A stretch of 64,000 nt of DNA from positions 26,987-90,986 of the forward strand of contig JAJFFJ010000051.1 of the NCBI GenBank assembly GCA_021776685.1. Reading direction: 5' to 3'. Below the pieces are notes generated by a model. The model was not told the DNA's origin. It worked only from the letters and a program-made list of their open reading frames with translations, and ran no database searches. Shown piece by piece: positions 38,201-45,891 of this stretch (positions are counted from its first letter, which is position 1; each line of letters begins with the position of its first letter). Source of the stretch: Alphaproteobacteria bacterium. GTDB taxonomy: Bacteria > Pseudomonadota > Alphaproteobacteria > Bin65. The translations under genes were made by a program, and so were the position numbers.

Positions 38201-38408
38201 GCGCCTCGATGACCTTGGTCACCTTGCTTTCGACAATGGCGGCGGACGCGCCGGGATAGTTGGCGCGGATTGAAACGATAGGCGGATCGATGGCCGGCAG
38301 TTCGCGCAACGGCAGGCCCAGATAAGAGATGATGCCGAATGTCACCAGCAACAGGCTGATGACGGTCGCAAAGACCGGCCGTTTGATTGCAATGTCGGAC
38401 AGGACCAT
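35286..38408 (-). CDS. RND multidrug efflux transporter (inner-membrane pump, HAE1 group)
   Basis: The 1040-residue pump has the usual 12-TM plan with two large periplasmic loops. The start IAIKRPVFATVISLLLVTFG is typical, TM4 carries the proton-relay motif GLVVDDAIVVLEN near residue 400, and the second half has GLAAKNGILIVEFANQ near 930. Drug-type rather than metal-type RND is supported by VVDDAIVV. It exports amphipathic compounds together with the adaptor encoded five bases upstream; no TolC-type outer-membrane gene is in this operon, so a channel encoded elsewhere is probably shared. Confidence 0.94.
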   Translation of the reverse strand: MVLSDIAIKRPVFATVISLLLVTFGIISYLGLPLRELPAIDPPIVSIRANYPGASAAIVESKVTKVIEAQISGIAGVRSITSTSRDGDSRITIEFDLDRDIDAAAGDVRDRVGRIRDDLPAEVEAPQVSKVDADARAVVWYNLGSSVMDARQLTDYASRFIVDRMATVTGVARVYLGGGQRYAMRIWLNSTALTAHGITVGDVEKALREKNVELPAGKIESRKRDFTVRVARSFKKPADFARLIIRRGAKGELIRLGQVAKVEIGSERTRVWYRGNGLPRVGLGIVKQSVANTLEIARATWKEVQRIQPFLPAGTAIGKSFDSSLYIEAAINEVYITLAVAIGLVLLVIYLFLGSFRAALIPAVTVPVSIISCVTLLAALGFSINQLTLLAMVLAIGLVVDDAIVVLENAQRRIDLGEPPLVAAYRGTRQVGFAVVATTLVLLSVFMPLAFIGGAVGRLFTELAFAISGAVLFSSVVALTLCAMMCSKLLRPSDQKSWLPRQTGRFFDALTRGYRKALTGVLGHPVYSIAAVIIAFGGILGLMRVLPSELAPKEDRGAFFVNMKGPEGAGFDYTLGQMKIAERYMLKYLKTGEVILVLARVPGSFGRTEEMHTARAIIVMAPWSKRKHSTFVTMRKLRKELARIPGVRAFPVMRQGYGRRGAGKPVQFVLQGTSYQELARWRDIVLRAARQNPGLLGVDADYEETRPQVRVAVDRNRAAELGVSLAQVGRTLETMFGSRRVTTYVDRGEEYHVILQADRASRLQKSNLFNLYVRSERTGKLIPLSNLVRTDERAGAGRLSRFNRLRAVTISANLTPDYALGDALAFLERTVRERIPDAVSIAYKGESADLRESESSMALVIGLALIIVFLVLAGQFESFVHPIVVMVAVPLAIAGALLGLLAVGSSINIYSQIGLVILIGLAAKNGILIVEFANQLRDEGMDVDDALVEASVTRFRPILMTGLSTVMGTMPLVLSTGAGSESRFTIGIVIAAGLSLATVLTLFVVPVFYKLLGRFSDAPGAIARRLNAYEKEPGQVAAAE

Positions 38409-38413
38409 TGGCC

Positions 38414-39493
38414 CTAGCCTCCCTCAGCGCCCCTGATGGTGCGGGTGATGCGCACCCGCGCGCCGGGCCTGACCCGGGATGTGCCTTCGACGACCACCTG
38501 TTCGCCTGGCTTCAATCCACTGATGATTTCCACTGTGCCCGGTCGACGCTTGCCGATGCGAACTTCGCGCCTGCGCGCCTTGTTGCCGGCGTCCACCACA
38601 TAGAGATAGGTCCGGTCGCGGATGGGTATCAGGGCTTCCTCCGGCACCTGCAGGGCGGTGCGGCGGGCCTGGATCACGTCGATGACAATCAACATGCCGG
38701 GCTTGAGCGCGCCGTCCGCATTGGGCAGCTGGGCCCGCACGGTGACCGCGCGGGTGGTCGGGTCTACCCGTGGCGAGATCACGGTCACCACGCCTTTGAA
38801 GCGGCGTTTCGGGTAAGCCGCCACATGTGCGGTGATTTCCTGGCCGCGGGCCAGCGCGGAGATAAATGTTTCCGGCACGCTGAAGTCGGCTTTGATGGTG
38901 GAGAGGTCGTCCAGAGTCGTAATGGCTGTGCCCGGTTGAATCAGGGTGCCGGGACTGACCCGGCGAATGCCGACAACGCCGGCGAAGGGCGCGCGGATGG
39001 CGCGATCAGCGATTCTCGCCTGGATTGCAGATATCTCGGCCTTGATTGACTGCATGCGGGCGGTCGCCTGTTCCAGCGCCTGGGATGTGGCCGTGCCGGT
39101 GCGCGCCAAACGTGAGATGCGCCCATGTTGCTGAACAGCGGCAGACAGGTCCGCCCGCGACTTGGCCAGCTGCGCCCGTTGCTCCCGGTCACGCAGTTGC
39201 ACCAGCAAAAGGCCTTTGCTCACCGGCTGGCCTTCCTTGAAATGGATGGTCTCGACCACGTCGGTGATTTTGGCGGTGATTGTGACGGATTCATTGGCCT
39301 GGGCGGTGCCGATTGCCTTGATGCGCTCGACGATGGGGCCCACCGCGGCGCGGACCACTACGACAGGCACCGGGCCGCGGGCGCGGCCGCGCGGTTGCTT
39401 GCCCGTGTCAGCGCCATAGAACAGCCAGCCGACACCGGCCGCCGCCGCCGCCAGCACCAGAACTGCTGTGCATTTCCACATGATGCCGGACAC
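38414..39493 (-). CDS. RND efflux periplasmic adaptor (membrane fusion protein)
   Basis: The 359-residue protein has an N-terminal membrane anchor (AVLVLAAAAAGVGWLFYG), a beta-barrel/lipoyl/hairpin plan (VVETIHFKEGQPVSKGLLLVQL near residue 80, the coiled-coil LAKSRADLSAAVQQ, then IRAPFAGVVGIRRVSPG near 150) and a C-terminal MP domain ending in VVVEGTSRVRPGARV. It links the RND pump to an outer-membrane channel. A GTG at 39493 with GAGGG eight bases upstream is taken as the start; the ATG at 39481 is the alternative. Confidence 0.9.
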   Translation of the reverse strand: MSGIMWKCTAVLVLAAAAAGVGWLFYGADTGKQPRGRARGPVPVVVVRAAVGPIVERIKAIGTAQANESVTITAKITDVVETIHFKEGQPVSKGLLLVQLRDREQRAQLAKSRADLSAAVQQHGRISRLARTGTATSQALEQATARMQSIKAEISAIQARIADRAIRAPFAGVVGIRRVSPGTLIQPGTAITTLDDLSTIKADFSVPETFISALARGQEITAHVAAYPKRRFKGVVTVISPRVDPTTRAVTVRAQLPNADGALKPGMLIVIDVIQARRTALQVPEEALIPIRDRTYLYVVDAGNKARRREVRIGKRRPGTVEIISGLKPGEQVVVEGTSRVRPGARVRITRTIRGAEGG

Positions 39494-39848
39494 CGGCCAA
39501 TCCCTCTGGTTATTGACGGCTGCAGCGCATTTCACGGCCCCGGGGGGCCGAGGGGCAGAACGGTCCCGCCCGGTACTGCGTTCCCGTAGCCGGCAGGCGA
39601 GGTGGAATTTCCGCGCCGGCACCAGCTCCGTCAGCAACTTCTGGCTTCCAATTAAGGCGATTCGGGGTTGTTGGGAAGTGACTCCCGCCTCAGGCGCGGT
39701 GGTTGCTGCCTGTCAGCGACGGGCCTTGGTAGCGCGCAATCGGCCCAAGACACGTTGGAATTGACGCCGTCGCTGATTTGGCAGAGGCTTTTTGAGAACC
39801 GGCGCAATGCTTCATAATTTCGTGCCGGCACCAAAACTGGAGGGGAAA
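39494..39848. other. Divergent intergenic region between efflux operon and permease gene
   Basis: This 355-base stretch has no convincing reading frame. It should hold the promoter of the minus-strand efflux operon, which I could not place, and that of the permease, listed separately. Near its permease end GTGCCGGCAC (39822-39831) is a perfect 10-bp palindrome lying just after the proposed -10 box, a possible operator. Confidence 0.5.
39790..39818 (+). promoter_or_regulatory. Candidate sigma-70 type promoter of the NCS2 permease gene
   Basis: A -35-like TTTTGA (39790-39795) and a -10-like CATAAT (39813-39818) are separated by 17 bases and lie about 30 bases before the permease ATG, which has a GGAGGGG ribosome site. 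Both boxes deviate by one or two positions from consensus. Confidence 0.4.
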
Positions 39849-41171
39849 ATGGCAAAACCTGGAATGACCGCGGAACAGCGGCAGGATCCCAACTACACGC
39901 CGCCGCTGGCACTCGCGATTCCACTGGGCATCCAGCATGTGCTGGCCATGTTCGCCAGCAACATCACGCCAGCGATTCTCGTCAGTGTGGCGGCGGGCTT
40001 CGCCTTTGGCTCCGCCAACATGATCTACATGATCCAGATGGTCATGGTCTTCGCGGGCATCGCGACCCTGATCCAGACCGTGGGGCTGGGCCCCGTGGGC
40101 GCCAGGCTCCCGGTGGTTCAGGGCACTAGTTTCGCCTTCATCCCGATCATGATCCCGATCACCAAGGGTGCAGGCCTCGCCGCCCTTTTCGGCGGCATCG
40201 TCATCGGCGGTATATTTCACTTCCTGCTGGGCACCGTGATCGGTCGCATCCGCGGCGCGCTGCCACCGCTGGTCACTGGCATCGTGGTCCTGACCATCGG
40301 CCTGGCGCTGATCCCCATCGGCATAAAATACGCGGCCGGCGGCGTGCCGCTGATGGGCAAACCGGCCTTCGGTAGCATCGACCACTGGGGCCTGGCCCTT
40401 GTGGTGATTGTCGTCACCCTGGCGCTCAAGTTTTTCTCAAAAGGCATGCTCTCCAGCGCGGCCATACTCATCGGCCTGGTCGCCGGCTATGTGGTGGCGA
40501 TCATCCTTGGCATGGTCAGTTTCGCGAATGTGGACAAGGCCGGCTGGTTCTCCGTGCCGGACCCGTTGCATTTCGGTTTCGAGATCAATGCGGCGGCGAT
40601 CATTGGCATGTGTTTGATCTCCATTGTCTCGGCCATTGAGACAGTGGGCGATATTTCCGGGATTACCAAAGGCGGCGCCGGGCGCGAAGCCACCGACAAG
40701 GAGATCGCCGGCGGCACCATGGCGGACGGCGCGGGCACAGCGCTTAGCGGTATCTTCGGCGGTTTGCCGAACACGTCCTTCAGCCAGAATGTGGGCCTGA
40801 TCTCCATGACCGGTGTGATGAGCCGCCATGTGGTGACCCTGGGCGCAATCTTCCTGATCGCCTGCGGCCTGGTGCCCAAGGTGGGCGCGATCATCGCCAC
40901 TATGCCCATCGCCGTGCTGGGCGGCGGCGTCATCGTCATGTTCGGCATGGTCGCAGCCGCAGGCATCAACATGCTGAGCGACGTCACGTGGAGCCGCCGC
41001 AACATGATCATCCTGGCAGTGTCCCTCGGCATTGGCCTCGGCCTGCAGGCGGTGCCTCAGGCGCTGCAGCATGTGCCGGGCACACTCAAGATTTTGCTCA
41101 CTTCCGGTCTGCTGCCCGCCGCGTTCCTGGCCGTGGTGCTGAACCTCGTATTGCCGGAGACAGAGGATTGA
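39849..41171 (+). CDS. NCS2-family nucleobase:cation symporter (xanthine/uracil permease)
   Basis: The 440-residue membrane protein has the 14-TM NCS2 layout. Signatures are LGIQHVLAMFASNITPAILV near residue 25, LPVVQGTSFAFIPIM near 92, the substrate-binding ETVGDISG near 262 and the NTSFSQNVGLISMTGV block near 313. The family imports purines or pyrimidines with protons in the inner membrane. ETVGD resembles xanthine/urate-type members, but the exact base cannot be assigned and no purine catabolic genes are near. The start is fixed by GGAGGGG six bases upstream of ATG 39849. A strong terminator follows. Confidence 0.9.
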   Translation: MAKPGMTAEQRQDPNYTPPLALAIPLGIQHVLAMFASNITPAILVSVAAGFAFGSANMIYMIQMVMVFAGIATLIQTVGLGPVGARLPVVQGTSFAFIPIMIPITKGAGLAALFGGIVIGGIFHFLLGTVIGRIRGALPPLVTGIVVLTIGLALIPIGIKYAAGGVPLMGKPAFGSIDHWGLALVVIVVTLALKFFSKGMLSSAAILIGLVAGYVVAIILGMVSFANVDKAGWFSVPDPLHFGFEINAAAIIGMCLISIVSAIETVGDISGITKGGAGREATDKEIAGGTMADGAGTALSGIFGGLPNTSFSQNVGLISMTGVMSRHVVTLGAIFLIACGLVPKVGAIIATMPIAVLGGGVIVMFGMVAAAGINMLSDVTWSRRNMIILAVSLGIGLGLQAVPQALQHVPGTLKILLTSGLLPAAFLAVVLNLVLPETED

Positions 41172-41195
41172 GGGCAGCCCCTACGACACAATGAA

Positions 41196-41225
41196 AAAGG
41201 GCCGGCATTTGCCGGCCCTTTCTTT
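41196..41225. terminator. Bidirectional intrinsic terminator
   Basis: An 11-bp stem AAAGGGCCGGC / GCCGGCCCTTT with an ATTT loop (41196-41221) is followed by TCTTT on the plus strand and by TTTTTCAT on the minus strand. It sits between the ends of the convergent permease and korB genes and can stop both transcripts. Confidence 0.85.
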
Positions 41226-41243
41226 GATTGATTGCGAGGTCGC

Positions 41244-42275
41244 CTAGGTCACCGTCCAGGTCGCCCCTGAACGCAGCAGGGCATTCATGTCGCCGGCATG
41301 TTTGGCGTTCTGCTTGACCATGTCGTTCTGAGCGTGGACAGCCTGTTCGTAGCTGAAATCGTCAGGGTCGTTGAACAGGACGCCGATGGCGATAGGGAAG
41401 TGCGGCGGCTCCATGGCGGCGATCATCTGCGCCAGCAGACGGTTCTTCTCGTCATGAACCAGAACATCGGCCTCGGTGACGCCATTCTCGCCGATGGTCA
41501 CAACCTCGAGCTTGAAGGTCTTGGCATCAAACTGCAGGGCTTTGTTGCCGTCGGCGCCCCAGATGATCGGCTGGCCGTGTTCGACTTCAACCTGATTCTC
41601 GGCCTTCACGTCTTTCTCGGTGAAATGCTCGAATGCGCCATCGTTGTAAACGATGCAGTTCTGAATGATCTCGACGAAGGAGCAGCCTTTGTGGGCGTGC
41701 GATTTGGCCAGCAGCCCCGGCAGATGATCGATACGCCGGTCGATGCCGCGGGCCACGAAGCGCGCATTGGCGCCGAGCGCAAACTGCAGCGCCGAGACCG
41801 GGGAGTCGATCGACCCATGAGGCGTCGACGGCGAGCGGGTGCCGAGGCGCGAGGTGGGCGAATACTGACCCTTGGTCAGGCCGTAGATCTCGTTGTTAAA
41901 CAGCAGGTAGGTAATATCCACGTTGCGCCGGATGGCATGCATCGTGTGGTTGCCGCCGATGGACAGACCATCGCCGTCGCCGCCCACCACCCAGACATCC
42001 AGGTCCGGATTCGCCAGCTTGATGCCGGTGGCAAATGCCGGCGCGCGTCCGTGGATGGTGTGAAACCCGTAGGTCTCCATGTAGTAGGGGAAGCGCGCCG
42101 CGCAGCCGATTCCGGAGATGAACACGGTGTTGGCCGGGTCCGCCTCAATCTCGGCAAGGGTTTTCTGCACCGCCTTCAGGATCGCGTAGTCGCCGCAACC
42201 CGGGCACCAGCGCACCTCCTGGTCGGTGGCATAGTCCTTGGGCAGGAGCTTTTCGGGGGCTGTCTGAACGGTCAT
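41244..42275 (-). CDS. korB: 2-oxoacid:ferredoxin oxidoreductase, beta subunit
   Basis: The 343-residue subunit has EVRWCPGCGDYAILKAVQ near residue 20, FISGIGCAARFPYYM near 53 and the thiamine diphosphate motif GDGDGLSIGGNH near 99 with NNEIYGLTKGQYSPTS near 127. This matches the beta subunit of two-subunit 2-oxoglutarate (or branched 2-oxoacid) ferredoxin oxidoreductases. With KorA it decarboxylates a 2-oxoacid to the acyl-CoA and reduces ferredoxin. It lies 13 bases after korA. The substrate is inferred as 2-oxoglutarate from the GYPITPAS motif and two-subunit form; pyruvate is less likely. Confidence 0.9.
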   Translation of the reverse strand: MTVQTAPEKLLPKDYATDQEVRWCPGCGDYAILKAVQKTLAEIEADPANTVFISGIGCAARFPYYMETYGFHTIHGRAPAFATGIKLANPDLDVWVVGGDGDGLSIGGNHTMHAIRRNVDITYLLFNNEIYGLTKGQYSPTSRLGTRSPSTPHGSIDSPVSALQFALGANARFVARGIDRRIDHLPGLLAKSHAHKGCSFVEIIQNCIVYNDGAFEHFTEKDVKAENQVEVEHGQPIIWGADGNKALQFDAKTFKLEVVTIGENGVTEADVLVHDEKNRLLAQMIAAMEPPHFPIAIGVLFNDPDDFSYEQAVHAQNDMVKQNAKHAGDMNALLRSGATWTVT

Positions 42276-42288
42276 TGTGTGGGGTCCG

Positions 42289-44154
42289 TCAGTTGTCGAT
42301 GGCGCCGTGAACGGCGTTCTCGATCTCGTTGATCTTGAAGGGCTTGCCGGTGACCTTGTTCAGCGGGATCGCGTCGATCAGATATTCGCTGCGGATCACG
42401 GTAATCAGCTGGCCGTCATTCATTTCCGGGATCAGAACCTGGTCATACTGGCCGAGAAGGTCGCCCAGATTGCGGGGCAGGGGCCAGATGTGGCGCAGGT
42501 GGATGTGCGAGACGTCGACGCCATCCTCGCGCAGGTTGGCCACGGCCCGGTTGATCGGCCCGTAGGTAGAGCCCCAGCCAAGCACAGCCAGCTTGCCACT
42601 GTCGTTGCCCAGTTCAACCGCCTGTTCCGGAATGTCATTGGCGATGTTCAGAATCTTGTCCCGGCGCACGTCGGTCATGCGCTGATGATTCATCGCGTCG
42701 TAGGAGATGTTGCCGCTGGTATAGTCTTTCTCGATGCCGCCGATGCGGTGCATGAGGCCCGGTGTGCCCGGTTTGACCCACGGGCGGGCAAGAAATTCAT
42801 CGCGGCTGAAGGGCTGGAAGTTTTCCGGATCCGTCCGGTAGGTCACCGGGAAGGGTTCGAAGTCCGCCATGTCCGGGATCAACCAGGGCTCAGACGCGTT
42901 GTTGATGTAGCCATCGGTCAGCAGCATCACCGGTGTCATATATTTTGTGGCGATCCGGCAGGCCTCGATCGCGGCGTGAAACGCATCGCCCGGGCCGCTG
43001 CAGGAAACAACGGCAAGAGGTGTGTCCCCGTTACGGCCATAGACGGCCTGATAGAGATCGGATTGCTCTGTCTTGGTCGGCAGGCCGGTCGACGGGCCGC
43101 CACGTTGAGAGTTGACGATGATCAGCGGCAGTTCGACAGCAACGGCGAGTCCAATTGCTTCACCCTTAAGCGCAATGCCGGGGCCAGAGCTGGACGTGAT
43201 GCCAAGGGCGCCAGCATACGAGCCGCCGATGGCGGCGCAGACCGCAGCAATCTCGTCTTCCGCCTGAAAGGTGGTGATGTTGAAGTCTTTCAGCGGCGCA
43301 AGCGCATGAAGCAGGGCTGAGGCCGGTGTGATCGGATATCCGGCAAACAACATTTCCGTACCGGCCAGTTGCGACCCGGCGCAAAGGCCCCAGGCCATCG
43401 CGTCGGAACCTGTGACTGCGCGATATAGGCCAGGTTTGATATTCGCCGGCGGTATCACGTGGGTGGTAATTTCTTCCGGCATTTCCGCCGTTTCGCCAAA
43501 GGCGTGGCCGGCCATCATGGCGCCGATATTGGCATTGGCGATATCCGGGCGCTTGGCGAATTTACCCTTCAGCCAGTTGGCGGTGACCTCGGTGTCCCGG
43601 TCGAACAGCCAGTAGACCAATCCGAGCGCCCACATGTTCTTGGAGCGGAGGCCCTCTTTCTGGCTAAGGCCGAACTCCTTGACCGACTCCATGGTCAGCC
43701 GGGACATGTCGATCTTCAGGACGCGGAACCCGTCGACCGAGCCGTCTTCCAACGGATCGCTTTCGTAGCCGGCCTTGCGGAAATTCTTGTCGGTGAAGCT
43801 GCCGGTGTCGACGATCACCAGGCCACCCTTGCGCACGTCTTCCAGATTGACCTTCAGGGCCGCCGGGTTCATGGCGATCAGCACGTCCAGTTCGTCGCCC
43901 GACGTGCGGATCTGGCGCGCGCCGAAATTGATCTGGAACGCAGAGACGCCAAAGGTCGTCCCCACGGGCGCACGGATTTCCGCCGGGAAATCCGGGAATG
44001 TCGCCAGGTCGTTGCCGGCAAGCGCCGTCGCCTGCGTGAACTGACTGCCGGTCAGCTGCATGCCATCGCCGGAGTCCCCGGCGAAGCGCACGACGGCGCT
44101 GTCCATTTCCTGCCTGCCCGTATCAAGCTGGGCTGCGGCGGTGCCACCTTCCAT
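42289..44154 (-). CDS. korA: 2-oxoacid:ferredoxin oxidoreductase, fused gamma-alpha subunit
   Basis: The 621-residue protein is a fusion. The N-terminal gamma domain (about 18-195) contains RFAGDSGDGMQLTGSQFTQA, FPAEIRAPVGTTFGVS and KNMWALG. The alpha domain (about 235-600) has LFAGYPITPASALLHAL, FQAEDEIAAVCAAIGGSYAG and TSSSGPGIALKGEAIGLAV. It binds CoA and the 2-oxoacid in complex with KorB. The ATG at 44154 has GGAGG nine bases upstream; the longer ORF from 44202 lacks a site. It runs in the order ferredoxin reductase, korA, korB, all on the minus strand. Confidence 0.9.
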   Translation of the reverse strand: MEGGTAAAQLDTGRQEMDSAVVRFAGDSGDGMQLTGSQFTQATALAGNDLATFPDFPAEIRAPVGTTFGVSAFQINFGARQIRTSGDELDVLIAMNPAALKVNLEDVRKGGLVIVDTGSFTDKNFRKAGYESDPLEDGSVDGFRVLKIDMSRLTMESVKEFGLSQKEGLRSKNMWALGLVYWLFDRDTEVTANWLKGKFAKRPDIANANIGAMMAGHAFGETAEMPEEITTHVIPPANIKPGLYRAVTGSDAMAWGLCAGSQLAGTEMLFAGYPITPASALLHALAPLKDFNITTFQAEDEIAAVCAAIGGSYAGALGITSSSGPGIALKGEAIGLAVAVELPLIIVNSQRGGPSTGLPTKTEQSDLYQAVYGRNGDTPLAVVSCSGPGDAFHAAIEACRIATKYMTPVMLLTDGYINNASEPWLIPDMADFEPFPVTYRTDPENFQPFSRDEFLARPWVKPGTPGLMHRIGGIEKDYTSGNISYDAMNHQRMTDVRRDKILNIANDIPEQAVELGNDSGKLAVLGWGSTYGPINRAVANLREDGVDVSHIHLRHIWPLPRNLGDLLGQYDQVLIPEMNDGQLITVIRSEYLIDAIPLNKVTGKPFKINEIENAVHGAIDN

Positions 44155-44387
44155 GGGGCTTTTTCCTCCAAACAATCGGGTCGTGCGCCCTGTAGGGGCC
44201 ACCCTTGTCAGTTAGTATGAACCGCGCCAACGGCAATGTCATTGCGCGCGTTTCCGGCCTGATTTGCGAAATTTATTGTGAGATCAAAGTATTTGTCCTC
44301 AAACAAATTTGCAGGGGGCAATTGCCGCACCATTCCCATCCGGGGCCGGTGTACCGGCGGCGTGACGTGGTGGGTCGGGGGCGAGCA

Positions 44388-45698
44388 TCAGCCATCCAGC
44401 ACGGCCAGCATGTCGGCGACGCGGGAATATTTGCGGCGCGGCGCGCCGTCAGTTGCATTGGCTTCTTCCGCGGCTTCAATCCGTTTCCATTCTTCGAAGG
44501 AGATCGGTCGTGCGCCGTTGCCCGCCAGATGCTGGGTCAGCGCCGCCTGGCCCGGCTTTCCACCTTCCGGCAGATCCTCCAGAATCTGTGCCGCGGCGGC
44601 GTCCCCATCAGGTTTGTTCGAGCCGATCACGCCGGACGGCCCGCGTTTGATCCAGCCCACCGCATAGAGGCCAACATCGATACGACCGTCCTGGTTTCGC
44701 GCCCGCCCATCTTCGAAGGGCACGCCATCGATGGGTTCCGAGTAGTAGCCAATGGCGGGAATTACGAGGCCGCATGGAATGTCGCTGAACTCGCCGGTGC
44801 CCACCGCCCGTCCGTCCACAACCTCGGTTTTCTCAACGCGCAGGCCTTCCACCCGGTCCCCGCCCAATATCTCCACTGGGTTGGAAAAAAACCTGAAATG
44901 GACCCGCTTGTCTTTTCCCGTAGGGTCGATTTCGGTGAATTCCCGCAAGGTCGCCAGATTGCGCTGCGCAACGCGTACATTGCGTTCGCCGATTTCGTCG
45001 GCCACCTCAGGCGGGATATCGTCAGGGATTTGAGCGGCATCGACAATCGGCGCCGCCACGTCCAGCTGACCCATCTCGCGCAGCTCCACATTTGTGAACT
45101 GCGCCTGCAGGGGGCCACGCCGCCCACACATATAAACGTCCTTGATTGGCGAGGCATGGACGGCGGCGGCGGCATAGTCGGCCAGGTCTGTTGCAGCCAT
45201 TTCGGCGGGTGTCTTCACCAGCACCCGCGCCACGTCGATGGCGACATTGCCGATTCCGATGACGGCCACCCCTTCGGTATCCAGGTTCAGGTTCAGATCC
45301 CGGAAATCCGGATGCCCGTTATACCAGCCGACGAAGGCAGCAACGCCCAGCACACCCTCTTTGTCGTGCCCGGGTATGCTGAATGGCTTGTCCACCGACG
45401 CGCCTGTGGCCAGCACCACGGCGTCATACATCTCTCGCAGTTCGGCAATGGTGATGTCGCGGCCCACCTCGACATTGCCGAAATAGGTCACGCGCGGATC
45501 GCTCGCGATCTTCTCATAGGCGCGGGCGACGTTCTTGGTCTTGGCGTGGTCGGGTGCGACCCCCGCCCGGATCAGACCATAGGGCGTTGGCAGTCGCTCG
45601 ATGATGTCGATGGTGACATCCTCACGGCTACGCAGCAGGGATTCGGCGGAGTAGAATCCGCTCGGTCCAGACCCGACAATGGCGACGGAAAGCGTCAT
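44388..45698 (-). CDS. Ferredoxin/flavodoxin--NADP+ reductase, adrenodoxin-reductase type
   Basis: The 436-residue flavoprotein begins with the FAD-binding motif VAIVGSGPSGFYSAESLL, followed by RLPTPYGLIRAGVAPDH and the NADP-binding VIGIGNVAIDVARVL near residue 147. GWIKRGPSGVIGSNKPDG near the C-terminus is the conserved FAD-contact block. This is the FprA/adrenodoxin reductase family, which passes electrons between NADPH and ferredoxin. Its position upstream of korAB (233-base gap, same strand) suggests it recycles ferredoxin reduced by the oxidoreductase. It may have its own promoter, as may korA. Confidence 0.92.
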   Translation of the reverse strand: MTLSVAIVGSGPSGFYSAESLLRSREDVTIDIIERLPTPYGLIRAGVAPDHAKTKNVARAYEKIASDPRVTYFGNVEVGRDITIAELREMYDAVVLATGASVDKPFSIPGHDKEGVLGVAAFVGWYNGHPDFRDLNLNLDTEGVAVIGIGNVAIDVARVLVKTPAEMAATDLADYAAAAVHASPIKDVYMCGRRGPLQAQFTNVELREMGQLDVAAPIVDAAQIPDDIPPEVADEIGERNVRVAQRNLATLREFTEIDPTGKDKRVHFRFFSNPVEILGGDRVEGLRVEKTEVVDGRAVGTGEFSDIPCGLVIPAIGYYSEPIDGVPFEDGRARNQDGRIDVGLYAVGWIKRGPSGVIGSNKPDGDAAAAQILEDLPEGGKPGQAALTQHLAGNGARPISFEEWKRIEAAEEANATDGAPRRKYSRVADMLAVLDG

Positions 45699-45891
45699 TG
45701 GTGCGCTTTGTCCCCCCTCATTTCAAACAAACGCCGAAGCTCTGGCCAGGAACATGGTGTTGATCCCTGCGGCCCCTGAAGGCCGCGTTCCGGTCCAGCT
45801 TCGGCGAAATTAAGACAGTTGCGGAACGAAACCTACAGCCTCACGCCGCGGTTTCAATCAATTATTCGTCAAACGGTGGATGGTGCGCGAC

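Noticed and set aside
44205..45779. 524-codon open frame on the plus strand
   Set aside because: Antisense shadow of the ferredoxin reductase gene; no recognisable motif.
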